Positions 35,675-46,461 of a stretch of DNA of 64,000 bases are shown here, in pieces. Position 1 is the first letter of the stretch, and each line of letters begins with the position of its first letter. The position numbers were made by a program, and so were the translations under genes. Source of the stretch: Micractinium sp. NFX-FRZ (taxonomy: Eukaryota > Chlorophyta > Trebouxiophyceae > Chlorellales > Chlorellaceae); contig JAPTJF010000158.1 of the NCBI GenBank assembly GCA_029339195.1, positions 58,107 through 122,106 on the forward strand, written 5' to 3'. The notes beneath the pieces were generated by a model. It saw only the letters and a program-made list of their open reading frames with translations. It ran no database searches and was not told where the DNA came from.

Positions 35675-36457
35675 GGGCAGCTGCTGGGCAGCTGGGCCAC
35701 ACGCAGCAAGCGGAAGCTGCAGGGGATGTAAGCGGCAGCAGTTGGGCAGCCGGTGTGAAAGCACATGCATGCCAGCTGGCACGGCTGATGCCTCCTGCTC
35801 CTCCTCCTGATGGGTGGCCCCCTAAAAGTGGGGTCACCCATCTGTGGGTGCCCATGTAACGGACTGCTTCGGCGGTGGTGTGGCACAGCCTGAATTGCCA
35901 GAGGAACAAGTGTGTGTGCGTGGGTGCGTCCAGGGTTGCCTGGAGGGCGCAGGTGTGATGATGCAGGGGGAAGTGTCCCCTCCCCAGCTGCCTGCCCAGC
36001 TCCTTGTGCTGCTAGCGGCTGCAACTCGTGCTCGACAGCAGCCGGCAGAGGAGCAAGAGATGCAGCTAGTGATGGTAACTCTGGCGGTGTAGGCTGTTCA
36101 TTGGGGGGACGTAAGCAGTCAGCCCAGAGGGCAGGTGATGCTGGCTTGCCTCACCGGCCTCCGCCAGCCTGGCGGCGGTGCCCAGGCCATCTTGGCCGCA
36201 CGCAGTACGTCACGCTGCGAAGGGTGTCGCCCACTTGCGTACGGCTGTTGGGATAGCCTGGCAAACCCCGGCATTGCACACAAACCCTCCTGGCTCGATC
36301 AGGGAGCCAGACCGGCCAAAGCGGCCCCTCACATCGGCGTCGCCGCCGCTCGTGGCACCCATGCATGCATAACGGGTCGCAACAGGCGGGCAGAGCGATA
36401 CCAGCACGGCAAACTTGAGCAAGCCCCCCTCCTGGCGGCGACCCTGATACAGCCGCT
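35675..36457 (+). other. PSMD9 3' region and RS-PP2C promoter
   Basis: TGTAA occurs at 35727-35731 and again at 35855-35859. No gene was recognised. Confidence 0.45.
35727..35731 (+). terminator. TGTAA polyadenylation signal (PSMD9)
   Basis: It lies 53 bp after the stop codon; a second TGTAA lies at 35855-35859. Confidence 0.5.
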
Positions 36458-36612
36458 ATGCACAAGCCTGTCCATGGCCCAGGAGAACGCCACTATCGCC
36501 GCCCAGCCTCGGCGGACGAGGACGGCGTCGCTGGGGACAGCGGCGCACCGACTGCCAATGGCGCCGCCGCCAACGGCAGGCCAGCGGGCGAGCAAATGCC
36601 GGCACCAGCAGC

Positions 36613-36647
<35 letters not shown>

Positions 36648-39600
36648 GAGAGGGAGGGATGAGCAGGGAGCTGTCTGCTGAGATGGAGGGCAGCTTGAGA
36701 GAGAGGTGAGCTGGTGTTGCTGCGTCTTGCTACAGGGTGCACTCAGTACTCGCGGCGGAACTTGGGGGGATCCTGTAGAGGGTACTATAGCCCATGCGCT
36801 TGCTCTGTGCCGAGCTGCCCATGCCCTCGATCGTGTCAACTTCAGCATGTGTTGCTGTGTTCAGCTGCAGGGGCGAGGGCAGAGAGGAGGCGGGGCCACG
36901 GCGCAGCAGCGAACGGCGGCCTCAGGCGGGCCACAGCCGCAGCAGCAGCCGTAGTCGCAGCCGGGGCCGGCGCAGCCGCAGCCGCAGCCGGGGTGGCCAC
37001 AGTAGGTCCCCTGCAGGCCGCAGGCGCAAGCGCAGCCACAGTCGTGACCGCAGCAGGAGCAGGAGCAAGAGCAGAGGCAGGAGCAGGAGCAAGAGCCGCA
37101 GCCTGTCAGCTGATGATGGCAAGCTTCACAAGCGGCGGCACCACAGCCATGGGCACGGCCACGGCCACAAGGAGCGGCACGGGGAACGGGACAGGAGCCG
37201 TGAGCGAGAGCGGGGGCGGCATGGGCAGCACAGTCGCGAGCGGCGAGAGAAGGACGAGAATCATCGCGGGCACGGGCGCAGCCGCAGCCGTGAGCGGCGG
37301 CACCGGCGGGAGTCGAGTCGCAGCGAGCGGGAGCGGGAGCGGGAGCGGGAGAGGGAGGGGCACCACCACCGCAAGCGCAGCAGGAGCGCCTCGCAGCAGC
37401 GCTCACCACGTGCGCAGCAGGCGCAGCAGGCGCAGCAGCAGCCACCACCCCCGCTGGGCCGGCAAGAGTCCAGCGGGGCAGGGGATGGCGAGGCGCTGCA
37501 GCGTGACGGCAGCGGAGGGGCCTCCTCTCTGGTCAAGCTCAGCCTGAGGCAGAACAGCATGCCCTCGCCTGCCACCGCAGCTGCGGCCGAGGCGCTGGCG
37601 CCGCCGCCGTCGGGGCCCGGGGCATCAGCTCTGGGGCCGCTGGGCGGCCCCTCGCCCGCCGGCCCCGCCGGGCTGCTACGCGTGCACACACCCTCTGCTG
37701 CTGCGCTGGCGGCAGCCCAGGGGATAGATTTAGCCGAGGTGCCAATGGTGCAGCCCTCTCCAATGGCGGCAGAGGCCACGGTGGCAGCGCTGTCTGCCCT
37801 CATGCGCCAGCCCGCCCGCCAGCCCTCGCTGCACGGGCGGCACCGCAGCCTGAGCGGCCTCGGCGGCGGCGGCCTGGCGCAGCCGGGCAGCGCGACGGCG
37901 GCGGCGGCCGGCAAGCAGCTGCTCAGTTTCGGGGACGAGCTGGGGGAAGGTGGGCCGGCTGTTTGGGGGTGGGGTGGGGCAGTAAGAAGGGCGGAGGTTG
38001 GGGCACCTGCTTGGGGGTAGGGATGGGTCAGCAAAGAAGGGAAGGGAGGGGTGTGGGGTGGCCGGTGCTAAGACGATAGGATGTGCTCGCGTGGCACATT
38101 CTGTGGGTGGCCGGTGCTCAGACGATAGAGTGTGCTCAGGCGAGGGGTGCTGCCAGAGCGTTCGTATTGAGCGGCATCCATCCACCCGCTTGACCTCTGT
38201 CTGTCCCCTCCCACCCTTGTGGCCAAGGAGGCAGCCAGCCATAGCCCTGCCTTCCCTGGCTATCCACTGCCCACAAGAGCTGTAAATCGACCCAAGCCGC
38301 ACCCTCCCTGACGCTCCTCCACACATGCCCTGCCCCCGGCTTTCACGCGTGCCTGCAGACGAGGCCGAGGGCGCCGCCGGCATGAGCGCTGCCCGGCTGG
38401 GGGGTGGGTTGTCGGCGGCGACCTCCAAAAGGTTCAAGCACGAAAAGACGCTGGTGATGCTCAACCCGTTGCTGTCGGGTGCGCTCGGTGATGGTCATCA
38501 GCCAGCTTGCTACAGGGTCGGGTACTGGTGGCGGTTGGCCTGATTGATTCAAGATGGGAGTAAGATTGCAGTAGTGGTGCTTCATAGGGCTCTGTGATTT
38601 TTAACAACGTTGCTGCCTTCGGGGGCAGGCAACGGTCAGCTCTGCGCCTCCCCTCCTCCTCCCTCTCTTGCTTGCTCACGTGCCTGCCTCACGCAGCCCC
38701 TCTGCCGGCCACTGCCCCCCTGCAGACATGCACTGGGGCGTGTACCAATGAAGAAGAGTTACCCGCCTCCTCTGCCTGCTTCACTGCCTGACCTTTCTGC
38801 TCCCCGCCCGCACACACACCAGCCACCTCCTCAACCCGCGGCTCCCCCCCCACACCCGCAGGCATGCACCCGCTGCCCTACCCCGATGAGGAGGAGCTGC
38901 CCGTCTCCCCGGCCGCCCCGCTGGACAGACGGCTGGGCCAAGTGCTGTGGGGCTCCGCGCAGGTGGGGGCGCCATTGGCACAGACTGTGGCACAACATTG
39001 TCACAAGCTGTGGCTGCAAACTGGTGTCTGTGGGCTGGCATGCCTAGCCCTTGTCTTCCGCTCCGTAAAGGCAGCGAGCCTGTGGGGTTTTGCGGGTGTT
39101 TGCCGCGCACCGGTGGTCGCCCCGTGGGATGGCTTGCACGGCTGGAGGCTGCCTCCAGCTGTGGACATGCCGCTCATCAGTTTCTGTGCCTGAAACCGTC
39201 TGCCTTTCGGTGGCTGGTGGTTTGCAGGCCAAGGGCATGCGACCTTACATGGAGGACAGGCACACCATTGTGACCAGCTTTGCACCAAGCACCTCTACCG
39301 GCCAAGCAGTGCAGGTCTGTGCATGCAGTGTGAATGTGTGTGTGGTTGTGGTTGTATGTTGAGGGTCTTTGGGGCACACGGGCGTGCGATGGGCTGCTGT
39401 TGCGGGTCATTGTGTGTTCCAGGCAGGTGCGCCGTGCTTGCCGATTTGTCACGCTGTGCGTGCTTCGAGCTGCCGCCGCAGCGCTCTTTGGTGCATACGG
39501 CGGCCTGTCTTCCTCGCCTGCGCACTATGCCTCCATGTGCCGCGTCATTGCTGCTAGCAACCCTCGCACTGCTACCCAGAACTAACCTGCAAAATGGCAT

Positions 39601-42175
39601 GCGTTATTTGCGTGCGCTCCTGCCGTTCAACGGGCACAACAGCGCCGCTGCCTGGAGGCTGACCTGTCCCTGTATCCCTGTTGTGCGCCTGCAGGACGGC
39701 GTGTTCCGAGCGTACGCTGCCGTGTTTGACGGCCACAACGGCGCCTCGGCCGCTGAGCACGCTTCGGACCGGCTGCACCACGTGCTGGCCGCTGAGCACG
39801 CGCTGCGCACCTGCACAGGTGTGCGGATCACATGTGATTGGCCGCGCACGTGCACAGGAGTGTGCAGCATGTGGCGTCCATGTGCACAGGATTGTGCAGC
39901 ATGAGCCACACAAGTGTGCAGGAGTGTGCGGCATGCGCCACGCACGTGCACACTAGTGCGTGCCATTAGCCCAGCCCAGCACCATGTGCTCCCCACTGCA
40001 CTGCTGCTTGTGCAGAAGCTTGTGACTCTTGAGCTTACATTCCCCACGCACCTTTGCACTGCTGACAACCCGCCTCCCTGCCTGCCTCCCCCTGCAGGCG
40101 AGGGCCCGCCGGCTGCCGTGCTGCAAGAGGAGGAGCGGGTGGCTGCCGCGCTGGTGCACTCCTTTGAGTCGGTGGATCGGGAGATCATGACGCGGTGCCG
40201 GCTGGAGGGGACCAAGGGCGGGGCCACGGGCCTGGTGCTGCTGCGCATCGGTGAGAGGGCTGTGGAGTTTACTCGGGGATTGGGGTTGGCTGCAGACAGC
40301 GGCGAGGCGTGGGGACCAAAGAAGGTTTTTGTGCTGCGGCGGCACTGCATTCCCTTCAATTCTCAGCATTACCGCCCGGATGTAGTGCTTCTGATTGGCA
40401 TTATATTATATTATAATCCCCGCCCTTCTGCGACGCAGGCAACCAGCTGTATGCGGCGCACTGCGGCGACACGCGGGCGGTGATGCAGCGCAACGGCGAG
40501 GCTCTGAGGCTGACGGATGATCACAAGCCAAATTTGCCCCGGGAGCGGAAGCGGGTGGAGGTGCGGGGGATGGAAGAGAGGCGGCAGGCTGCAGCCAACA
40601 GGAGTGGCACCCAATAGGCCGTGCATGGCCGGGGCAGGGGAGGCCGGGACCTGTCCGTGGGTTGCCTTGTCGCCTGCCGTAGCAAGGCATAGTGGCGTGC
40701 CCCACGTGCCGCCCTGGCTCCCTGCTTGCCCTCTGAAGGGTAAGCAGGTGCATGGGCTGTGCATTGTACTGGGCGCTGACTGTGCAGCCTCTGGTCCCCC
40801 TGCTGTCCCGCCTGCCTGCCCGCCTGCAGGGGCTGGGCGGGCGCGTGGACTTTGCCCGCTGCTGGCGCGTGATTGTGGAGCCGGGGGATGGGCGCCCCGC
40901 CAGCGGGCTCGCGGTGTCGCGGTGAGCTGCGGTGCTAGCGCAGAATGGTGCCAGCAGTCCTCCTGCCTGCTGCTTCGGTTGTCAGCTTCAGCTTCTGCAT
41001 CTTGGCCTGGGCCTGCTGCGTGGGTGTTGAGCCCGGAGAGGGCCTGGCGGTGTCGCGGGTGTGTCCCCCCCACTTCCGGCCACGATTGCCTGCAGCGTGC
41101 CCGTCTGCTCGCTCCTGCCTGGTTGGCTGCTGGTGGTGCCTCAGCTTTCTGCCTGCGCCAGCCTGGCACAGCGTGTCAGTTCGCGAGAATTCAATGCACG
41201 CGTGATGCAACACGCCAGCTCTTCCCTCACCTTCTCACACAAGCAGCACGTGTTGCCCCCAAACCATGCACAGGTCGGTTTCGGGACCCCGACTTCAAGG
41301 GGCCATCCCCACCTGGTGACCGCCACCTCCTACGCTCACTATGCATGCGACTGCCTTCAAAGTGACGGCGTTACGTTATGGTGCATCGCCCCATGTGCAG
41401 GTCGTTTGGAGACCCCGACTTCAAGGAGCCGCTGCACCTGGTGACCGCCACACCCGACGTCATCCGGGAGCGCCTCCTGCCGGGCGACGACTTTGTCATC
41501 CTTGCCTCTGACGGCCTGGTGAGTGGCGGCATGCTGTGCAGGGCAGGGCGGGACGTGGCCTCGGGTGGCAGGAGGGGCAAGAGGGCTGCATGGGGGGGCA
41601 AAGCCGGTCACCGCGGCCACAACAAGGATCGGTGGGCGGCAGGAGGGGCAGTGCAGGGTGGGGGCGGGGCGGAGGGCTGCCTGGGGAAGGGGACCCGCCC
41701 TGCCTTACGCTGTCCTCTGCACGCTTTCAGATTCGCGGGCTATGTGGAACTCGTTGGCTAAAGTGGACTAGCCTGCCTGCCGAGGGATGTGATGTCAGCC
41801 TGCGGCGCCTGCGCCCTGGGTCCCCCACCCCCCCTGCACGGCACCTCTCACATCCCCCACCCTCACCAATCAACCCACCTGTTCTTCCCCTCCCCCCCTG
41901 CGCTGCAGTGGGACGTGATGTCTGATTCCGACGCCTGCGCCGTGGTGCGCCGCCACCTGCAGCAGGCGGGCAACCCCCGCCAGATCACCCCGCCGCAGCT
42001 GATCCCGGGCGCCGCCGCCTTTGGCAACTCTGCTTTTGCGGATCAGATGCGACGGCCCGTGGTACTCACTCCTGCGCTCGCCACGGCGGCAGCAGAGAGG
42101 TTGGTTCAAGAATCGCTCGACCGGGGGACAATGGACAACGTCACTGCCGTGGTGGGGCTGCTGCAGTGGGACTGA
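36458..42175 (+). CDS. RS-domain / PP2C protein phosphatase fusion
   Basis: Eleven exons, 36458-36705, 36871-37949, 38359-38478, 38862-38962, 39228-39314, 39695-39818, 40098-40250, 40439-40560, 40830-40921, 41401-41518, 41909-42175, join in phase (836 aa). Residues ~84-262 are a dense Arg/Ser domain (SRSRSRGRRSRSRSRGG) with a HSHGHGHGH patch and RERE runs, as in splicing SR proteins. After a low-complexity linker, residues ~517-832 are a complete PP2C (PPM) phosphatase: RPYMEDRH, VFDGHNG, YAAHCGDTRAVM, SRSFGDPDF, LASDGLWDVMSD and TMDNVTAVV. The Asp/Glu metal ligands are all present. PP2Cs are Mn/Mg-dependent Ser/Thr phosphatases; the RS region suggests nuclear speckle location or SR-type substrates (inference). 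A start in another frame at 36475 (MAQENATI) does not splice in phase. Exon 10 and the exon 9 end have decayed intronic copies. Confidence 0.82.
38281..38285 (+). terminator. Intronic TGTAA in the RS-PP2C gene
   Basis: This signal lies in intron 2, about 260 bp after an in-frame stop (38018-38020) reached if exon 2 reads through its donor. Use of it would yield an RS-only protein. Confidence 0.3.
39818..39958 (+). repeat. Intronic tandem repeat derived from exon 6 end
   Basis: About four imperfect units of 30-40 bp with core cgtgcacaggagtgtgc(a/g)gcatg follow directly on the exon 6 donor (TGCACAG|GTGTGC) of the phosphatase gene. Confidence 0.7.
41272..41332 (+). repeat. Decayed duplicate of phosphatase exon 10 start with acceptor
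   Basis: A GCACAG acceptor followed by a copy of exon 10 (gaccccgacttcaagg.. cacctggtgaccgccac) lies about 126 bp before the real exon at 41401. An extra base near its start breaks the SRSFGDPDF frame. Confidence 0.85.
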
Positions 42176-42934
42176 GTGGCGGCTGTGGCTGCAGCTGCGG
42201 CAGGTGAACAGCAACACGACGCCCGCCCAGCGGCCAGGCCGCGGCACGACACGCAAACGCAACGACGCCCGCAGGCGGCAGCGCTGCATGCTGAGGATCG
42301 AACCCTTGGCTGTGTGTGCGGTTACTAATGTTACACTTTCAAGGGCAGGCAATACACGTCGGAAAGATGCGAGCTGGCAGGCCCGCCTGACGGCGGGTCA
42401 CAACTCGTGGGGCCCCCACACAACCTGATCACCAGGCACGGGCGCTGCTTACCAAGTTTGACTGGTGTGGGCCGCATGGACCGAGGGGCACCTAAAGGGA
42501 ATGCATACATTGGTAGGCAGCATTGGGGGGCACTGACAGCAAACCCGTGCGTGCGCCTGGCACAAGCGGCTCTGGCTGTGGACCCTGCAACTGCTTGCTC
42601 CATGCATGTATTAGGTACCGCTGGACCACGTGTTGCGGCACTCGAGGATATAGATCCATAATAAATTGTGGAGTTCAGCTTCCCTATGCGGATCAGCAGC
42701 CACCGGCTCCTCACTGTGCGTGATCCGCGCTGTGCTGCCGTCGCCGCCGCTGTCACCAGCTGCCCAATTTGAGTCCCGCCGGGCGGACCGCTTACCGCCC
42801 GTTGTCAGTCTGTGCCACCAGTCCCAGCAACTGCACACGAAGCAAGCAGAACCCGGCGGCCGCCGGTTTGGAGACCTTCAGAAACCGCGTTGGGACATCC
42901 ACATCCGCGAGCAGTGAACAAATAGGCAGGAGGC
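42176..42934 (+). other. Phosphatase 3' region and protease promoter
   Basis: No gene and no TGTAA were seen. The two genes are co-directional. Confidence 0.4.
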
Positions 42935-45900
42935 ATGTCAGCAGCGACGCTCAAGGCTATTGCATTGTTATGCCTGGCCGTGGCCCACCTCGCAGGCGCT
43001 ACCACTGCTGCCGGCGGCGCCGCTTCTGCCGCCGCTGCCAGCAGCGGGCTTGTTGCTGCCTCCAGGCAAGTTGTCCCCAAGCTCGGAGCGGCCTTTCGCG
43101 CCAGCATTGACCTATCAACAAGGGTATCTAGGTCGGCGGCACCCTGTTTCGCCTGCTGCAGCTGCCCCAGCAGCTGCCGTCTCTGCAGCCGCAGCTACAG
43201 CTGCCTGCCGCACATGCATGTCAGCCACACCTGGTCTGCCTGCATCGCCCAGTGATGCTTGCTGTCCAATTCTGCAGGAGGTTATTTGATGACCGAGTTC
43301 AGGCTGCCATCGTGAATGGGCGGGATGCGCGGCGGGGAAGGTGGGTGCTGGTAATCCAGCAGACGCCTGGTACTGCCAGCTGGCGGCTGGCTGGGGTGCC
43401 TGGTGGCAGGCATGCCGTCCGCCCAACACGCGCCTTATAACGAGCCGGCTACTGCTCCCCCTGGCGCAGGTACCCATACATGGTGTCCCTGAGGAATGGC
43501 AAGTTTCACTTTTGTGGGGGCACCCTCATCCACCCCAGGCAAGTGTGGCAGTGCACATGAAACAAGCTGCGCTGCGCGCCCCTTGCACCTGCCTGCGCTG
43601 GGATTAAAGATGTTGAGTGCAGGCCACTCCCTGAAAGCTAAAACAGGCAAATGCCGTGCTGCCCCTGCAGGATTGTTCTGACGGCAGCGCACGTGAGCTA
43701 GGTGCTGTGCTATCAAAGGGGAAGGGCACTGTGCTGCCAGGTTCTCCTATGCTGCTCGTCTTGCCCAGCGTGTGCTGCTACTTGGTCTCGTGTCTCGCCA
43801 GGCGTTGGCACGACAGCACGCGTGCCTGCTGCCTTGCCTTGCCTTGCTTTGCCCCACCTGCCTCTCTCCCCCCCTCACTGCCCAACCCCTGGCCCCGCTG
43901 CACCCTCCATGCCACAGTGCTTTTACGAACCCAACGGCGCGCGCAGCTCCGCCGGTTACTGGCGCCCAACGGTGGGCAGGCAGGCAGGCAGCGGCACACC
44001 TCTCAGGCCCGCTTCCCCATGGAAGTGTGGCCCTGCCTGATGTCAACATCAACGCGTGTGCATTCATTCCACTGCCTCACCACCCAGCCTGCATGGCCAC
44101 CTCCCACCCACGCACACACTCCCCACCCCTCTGACCAGTCTCCCGTGCCCCTCATCCCCTCCCCTGGCACGCAGCTGCGCATCGGCGGGTATGAGCGTGA
44201 GGGCGGCGCCTTTGAGCTGCGCAGGGCGGCCCGCGTGGCGGTCCACCCGCACTACAGCCAGAAGACAGAGGAGAATGACGTGGCAATCATGCTGTTGGAC
44301 AGGCCCAGCAGGACCAGGCCCATCGCCATGCCTGGAGGTGCGCCCTGCCCCCCGCTCCCGCACCTTGCCCGGCTGGCGCTGCCCCTGAGTTGAAGGTGTG
44401 GTGCATGTGCATGTGCCGGGGTGCCAGCTGCGGTGCAGAGTGAGCATGGCTTGTCATCAATGAGGGTGCAAGCTAGCATTGCACAGCACTGCGCTGCCTA
44501 AAGCTTGCTGCTGCCACCCAGGTCAATGGCTTGCACGCTGCGCCTGCCGCCCCTGCTGTGCAGTCCGCCCCAGCCCTGCGGTCGTTGCGGGAACGATGCT
44601 GACGGCCATTGGTTGGGGCAAGCTGTCGGATGGAGCTAACGCAGCATCGCCCAGGGTCTTGCAAGAGGTGGGAAGGAGGAGCAGGCAGCCACGGATTGTC
44701 AGCCACTCCCCCTGCCCTGCCCTGCCCTTGCCTCGCCTTAACACTCCCTGCCCTGCCCTGCCCAGCCAATCGGCCAAATACTCCCTGCCCTGCTCCTCCC
44801 TGCCCTGCCCTGCCCTGCCCTTCCCGCCCGCAGGCCCCTCTTATGCTGCTCAACATGCGCACCTGCCGCACGTACATGCCTAAGGAGCGGTGGGGCAAAA
44901 ACTCCATGATGTGTGCGGGTGAGGCGCAGTAACACATACACACACACGATCTGCTCTGACGTTAAAGGGGTTGAGTCGCAAGGAACACACACATGTTCGG
45001 GAGCATTTGGAGGTCTCAGCACGCTCAAACGTTTCGATCGCGGGGTGGCGGGGTCGCGTGGCAGGGCAGGTGGCTGTGCCGTGCCATGCCGTGCCATGCT
45101 GCGCCGTGCTGTAGCGTGCTGTGACGTGAGGGGTGCGATCACCGTGAAAAGTATAGGGGGAGGCTCACCAGGGGATTTGTGAGCACACACACACTCTCAT
45201 GTCCTGCAGGGGACCCTAGCCAGGGCAAGGACACGTGCACCGGGGACAGCGGGGGACCCCTGCTGAAGCCTGACCCTCGAGGTCGCCCATGGCTGGACGT
45301 GCAGGCAAGGCTGCTGGGCCCTGCACCCTCTGCCGGCACGCCCCTGCCCGCTGCTGCCTGCGCGTGCAGCGCCCAGCCTGCGCTGAGCCTGCCCTGCTGC
45401 ACCTTGCCCGCTGCTGCCTGCGCGTGCCGTGCCCCTCCTATGGTTTGCCTATCTGTCGAAGGTTACACACTTGCGCTGGCAAACATGCTCTGCAGAGCGC
45501 ACAGTCCGTATCCCTTTCTTGCTGCGTAGTGCCAACTCGTGACCATTCGTCTCCTTCCCTCCACCCCTCCCTGCAGGTGGGAATTGTGAGCTGGGGCTAC
45601 AAGTGCGCCGGCTGGCGGCCCGGGGTGTACACCAATGTGGCCATGATGTCTCCGTGGATCAGGGGAGCCGCCCGGGTGAGCCAGCTGTGCAGTCCTGCCG
45701 CCCTGCCCTGCCCTGGTGCGCGGCGCTGGCTGAGGGCTGCTGACCAGCTGCCATGCGGCGGCTGCGCTGTGCTGCAGGGGTGTGAAGCGCACACAGCGCA
45801 CGTTGTGCACACAATGTTGCATGGCTCGTGTGACAGGGGAGTGTACTCACTTCTCCACTCTCACTGGTGCGCTGCCCCTGCCCCCCGGCCGCTTTTTGTG

Positions 45901-46011
45901 CCCTTGCAGCACATGATGGGCCTGCCCCCATTGGGCCGCGGGCTTTTGGAGGCACCAGAGACTGGCTGGCAGCCCAACGCCACGCTGTCAAGCAGCAGCG
46001 CCCCCCAATGA
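42935..46011 (+). CDS. Trypsin-like (S1 family) secreted serine protease
   Basis: Eleven exons, 42935-43065, 43278-43340, 43470-43538, 43671-43692, 43918-43971, 44175-44337, 44522-44667, 44834-44918, 45210-45304, 45577-45675, 45910-46011, join in phase (342 aa). The start gives a signal peptide (LKAIALLCLAVAHLAGATT). The S1 domain starts near IVNGRDA (Ile55) with YPYMVSLRNGKFHFCGGTLI. The catalytic triad is complete: His95 in VLTAAH, Asp148 in NDVAIML, Ser258 in CTGDSGGPL. Asp252, six residues before the Ser, predicts trypsin-like Lys/Arg cleavage. The residue before Ile55 is Ala, not Arg/Lys, so activation may differ. The C-terminal 34 residues after the domain are unlike S1 relatives. Introns 1, 3 and 9 have GC donors (AG|GCAAGT twice, CAG|GCAAGG). 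Confidence 0.88.
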
Positions 46012-46461
46012 ACAGCAGGAGCGGCAGCTTGACCACTAAAGACCCCGGTTTGATTCCGTGCAGCGCTCTTTCTTTCATGTGATGTGACCCGGCGGATTGC
46101 CGTGATGCTGAGTGTTCCATATGCTTACGTGTACTACTACAACTAAAAATACACAGGCTTGCCGCCAGGGAAGACGCAGGCAGAAGCAGGGGTGTGGCGC
46201 TGTGCATGTGGGGAATCAGGCAGACAAGGGTGCCACCGGCTACGTGGGCTACCGCTCTGGGCTGCGGCAGTGCCATCAACGAGATGTGCTCATGAAAGGG
46301 GGGAGGGGCTGCACCCCTGGAGCAGGAGCGCATGCCTGCCATGCCTGCTGTGGTTACAAGAGTGGTGCCTCTACCAGGCAGGTGCAGTGCAGCTGCCTGG
46401 TTGGTGGATCCCCCACTCAAACGGAGGTCACCCCGGGCGCTCAACAGGAGGCTTCCCGCCT
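46012..46461. other. Convergent 3' region
   Basis: The protease (+) and the type I membrane protein gene (-) end here. The minus strand has TGTAA at 46354-46358. No gene was recognised. Confidence 0.5.
46354..46358 (-). terminator. TGTAA polyadenylation signal (type I membrane protein)
   Basis: TTACA on the plus strand, about 105 bp past the minus-strand stop at 46462. Confidence 0.5.

Noticed and set aside
36475..36662. Start MAQENATI in another frame for the RS-PP2C gene
   Set aside because: It does not reach the exon 1 donor in the phase required by exon 2; the MHKPVHG frame does.
36861..37448. Cys/Gly/Ala-rich minus-strand frame opposite the RS domain
   Set aside because: It is antisense of the Arg/Ser codons; composition is explained by the repeat.
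43066..43123. Extension of protease exon 1 to the GT at 43124
   Set aside because: Phase 0 there does not match exon 2; the AG|GCAAGT donor at 43066 does.
46020..46065. tRNA-like ggtttgattccg near a possible stem
   Set aside because: No full cloverleaf, acceptor stem or anticodon arm could be drawn.
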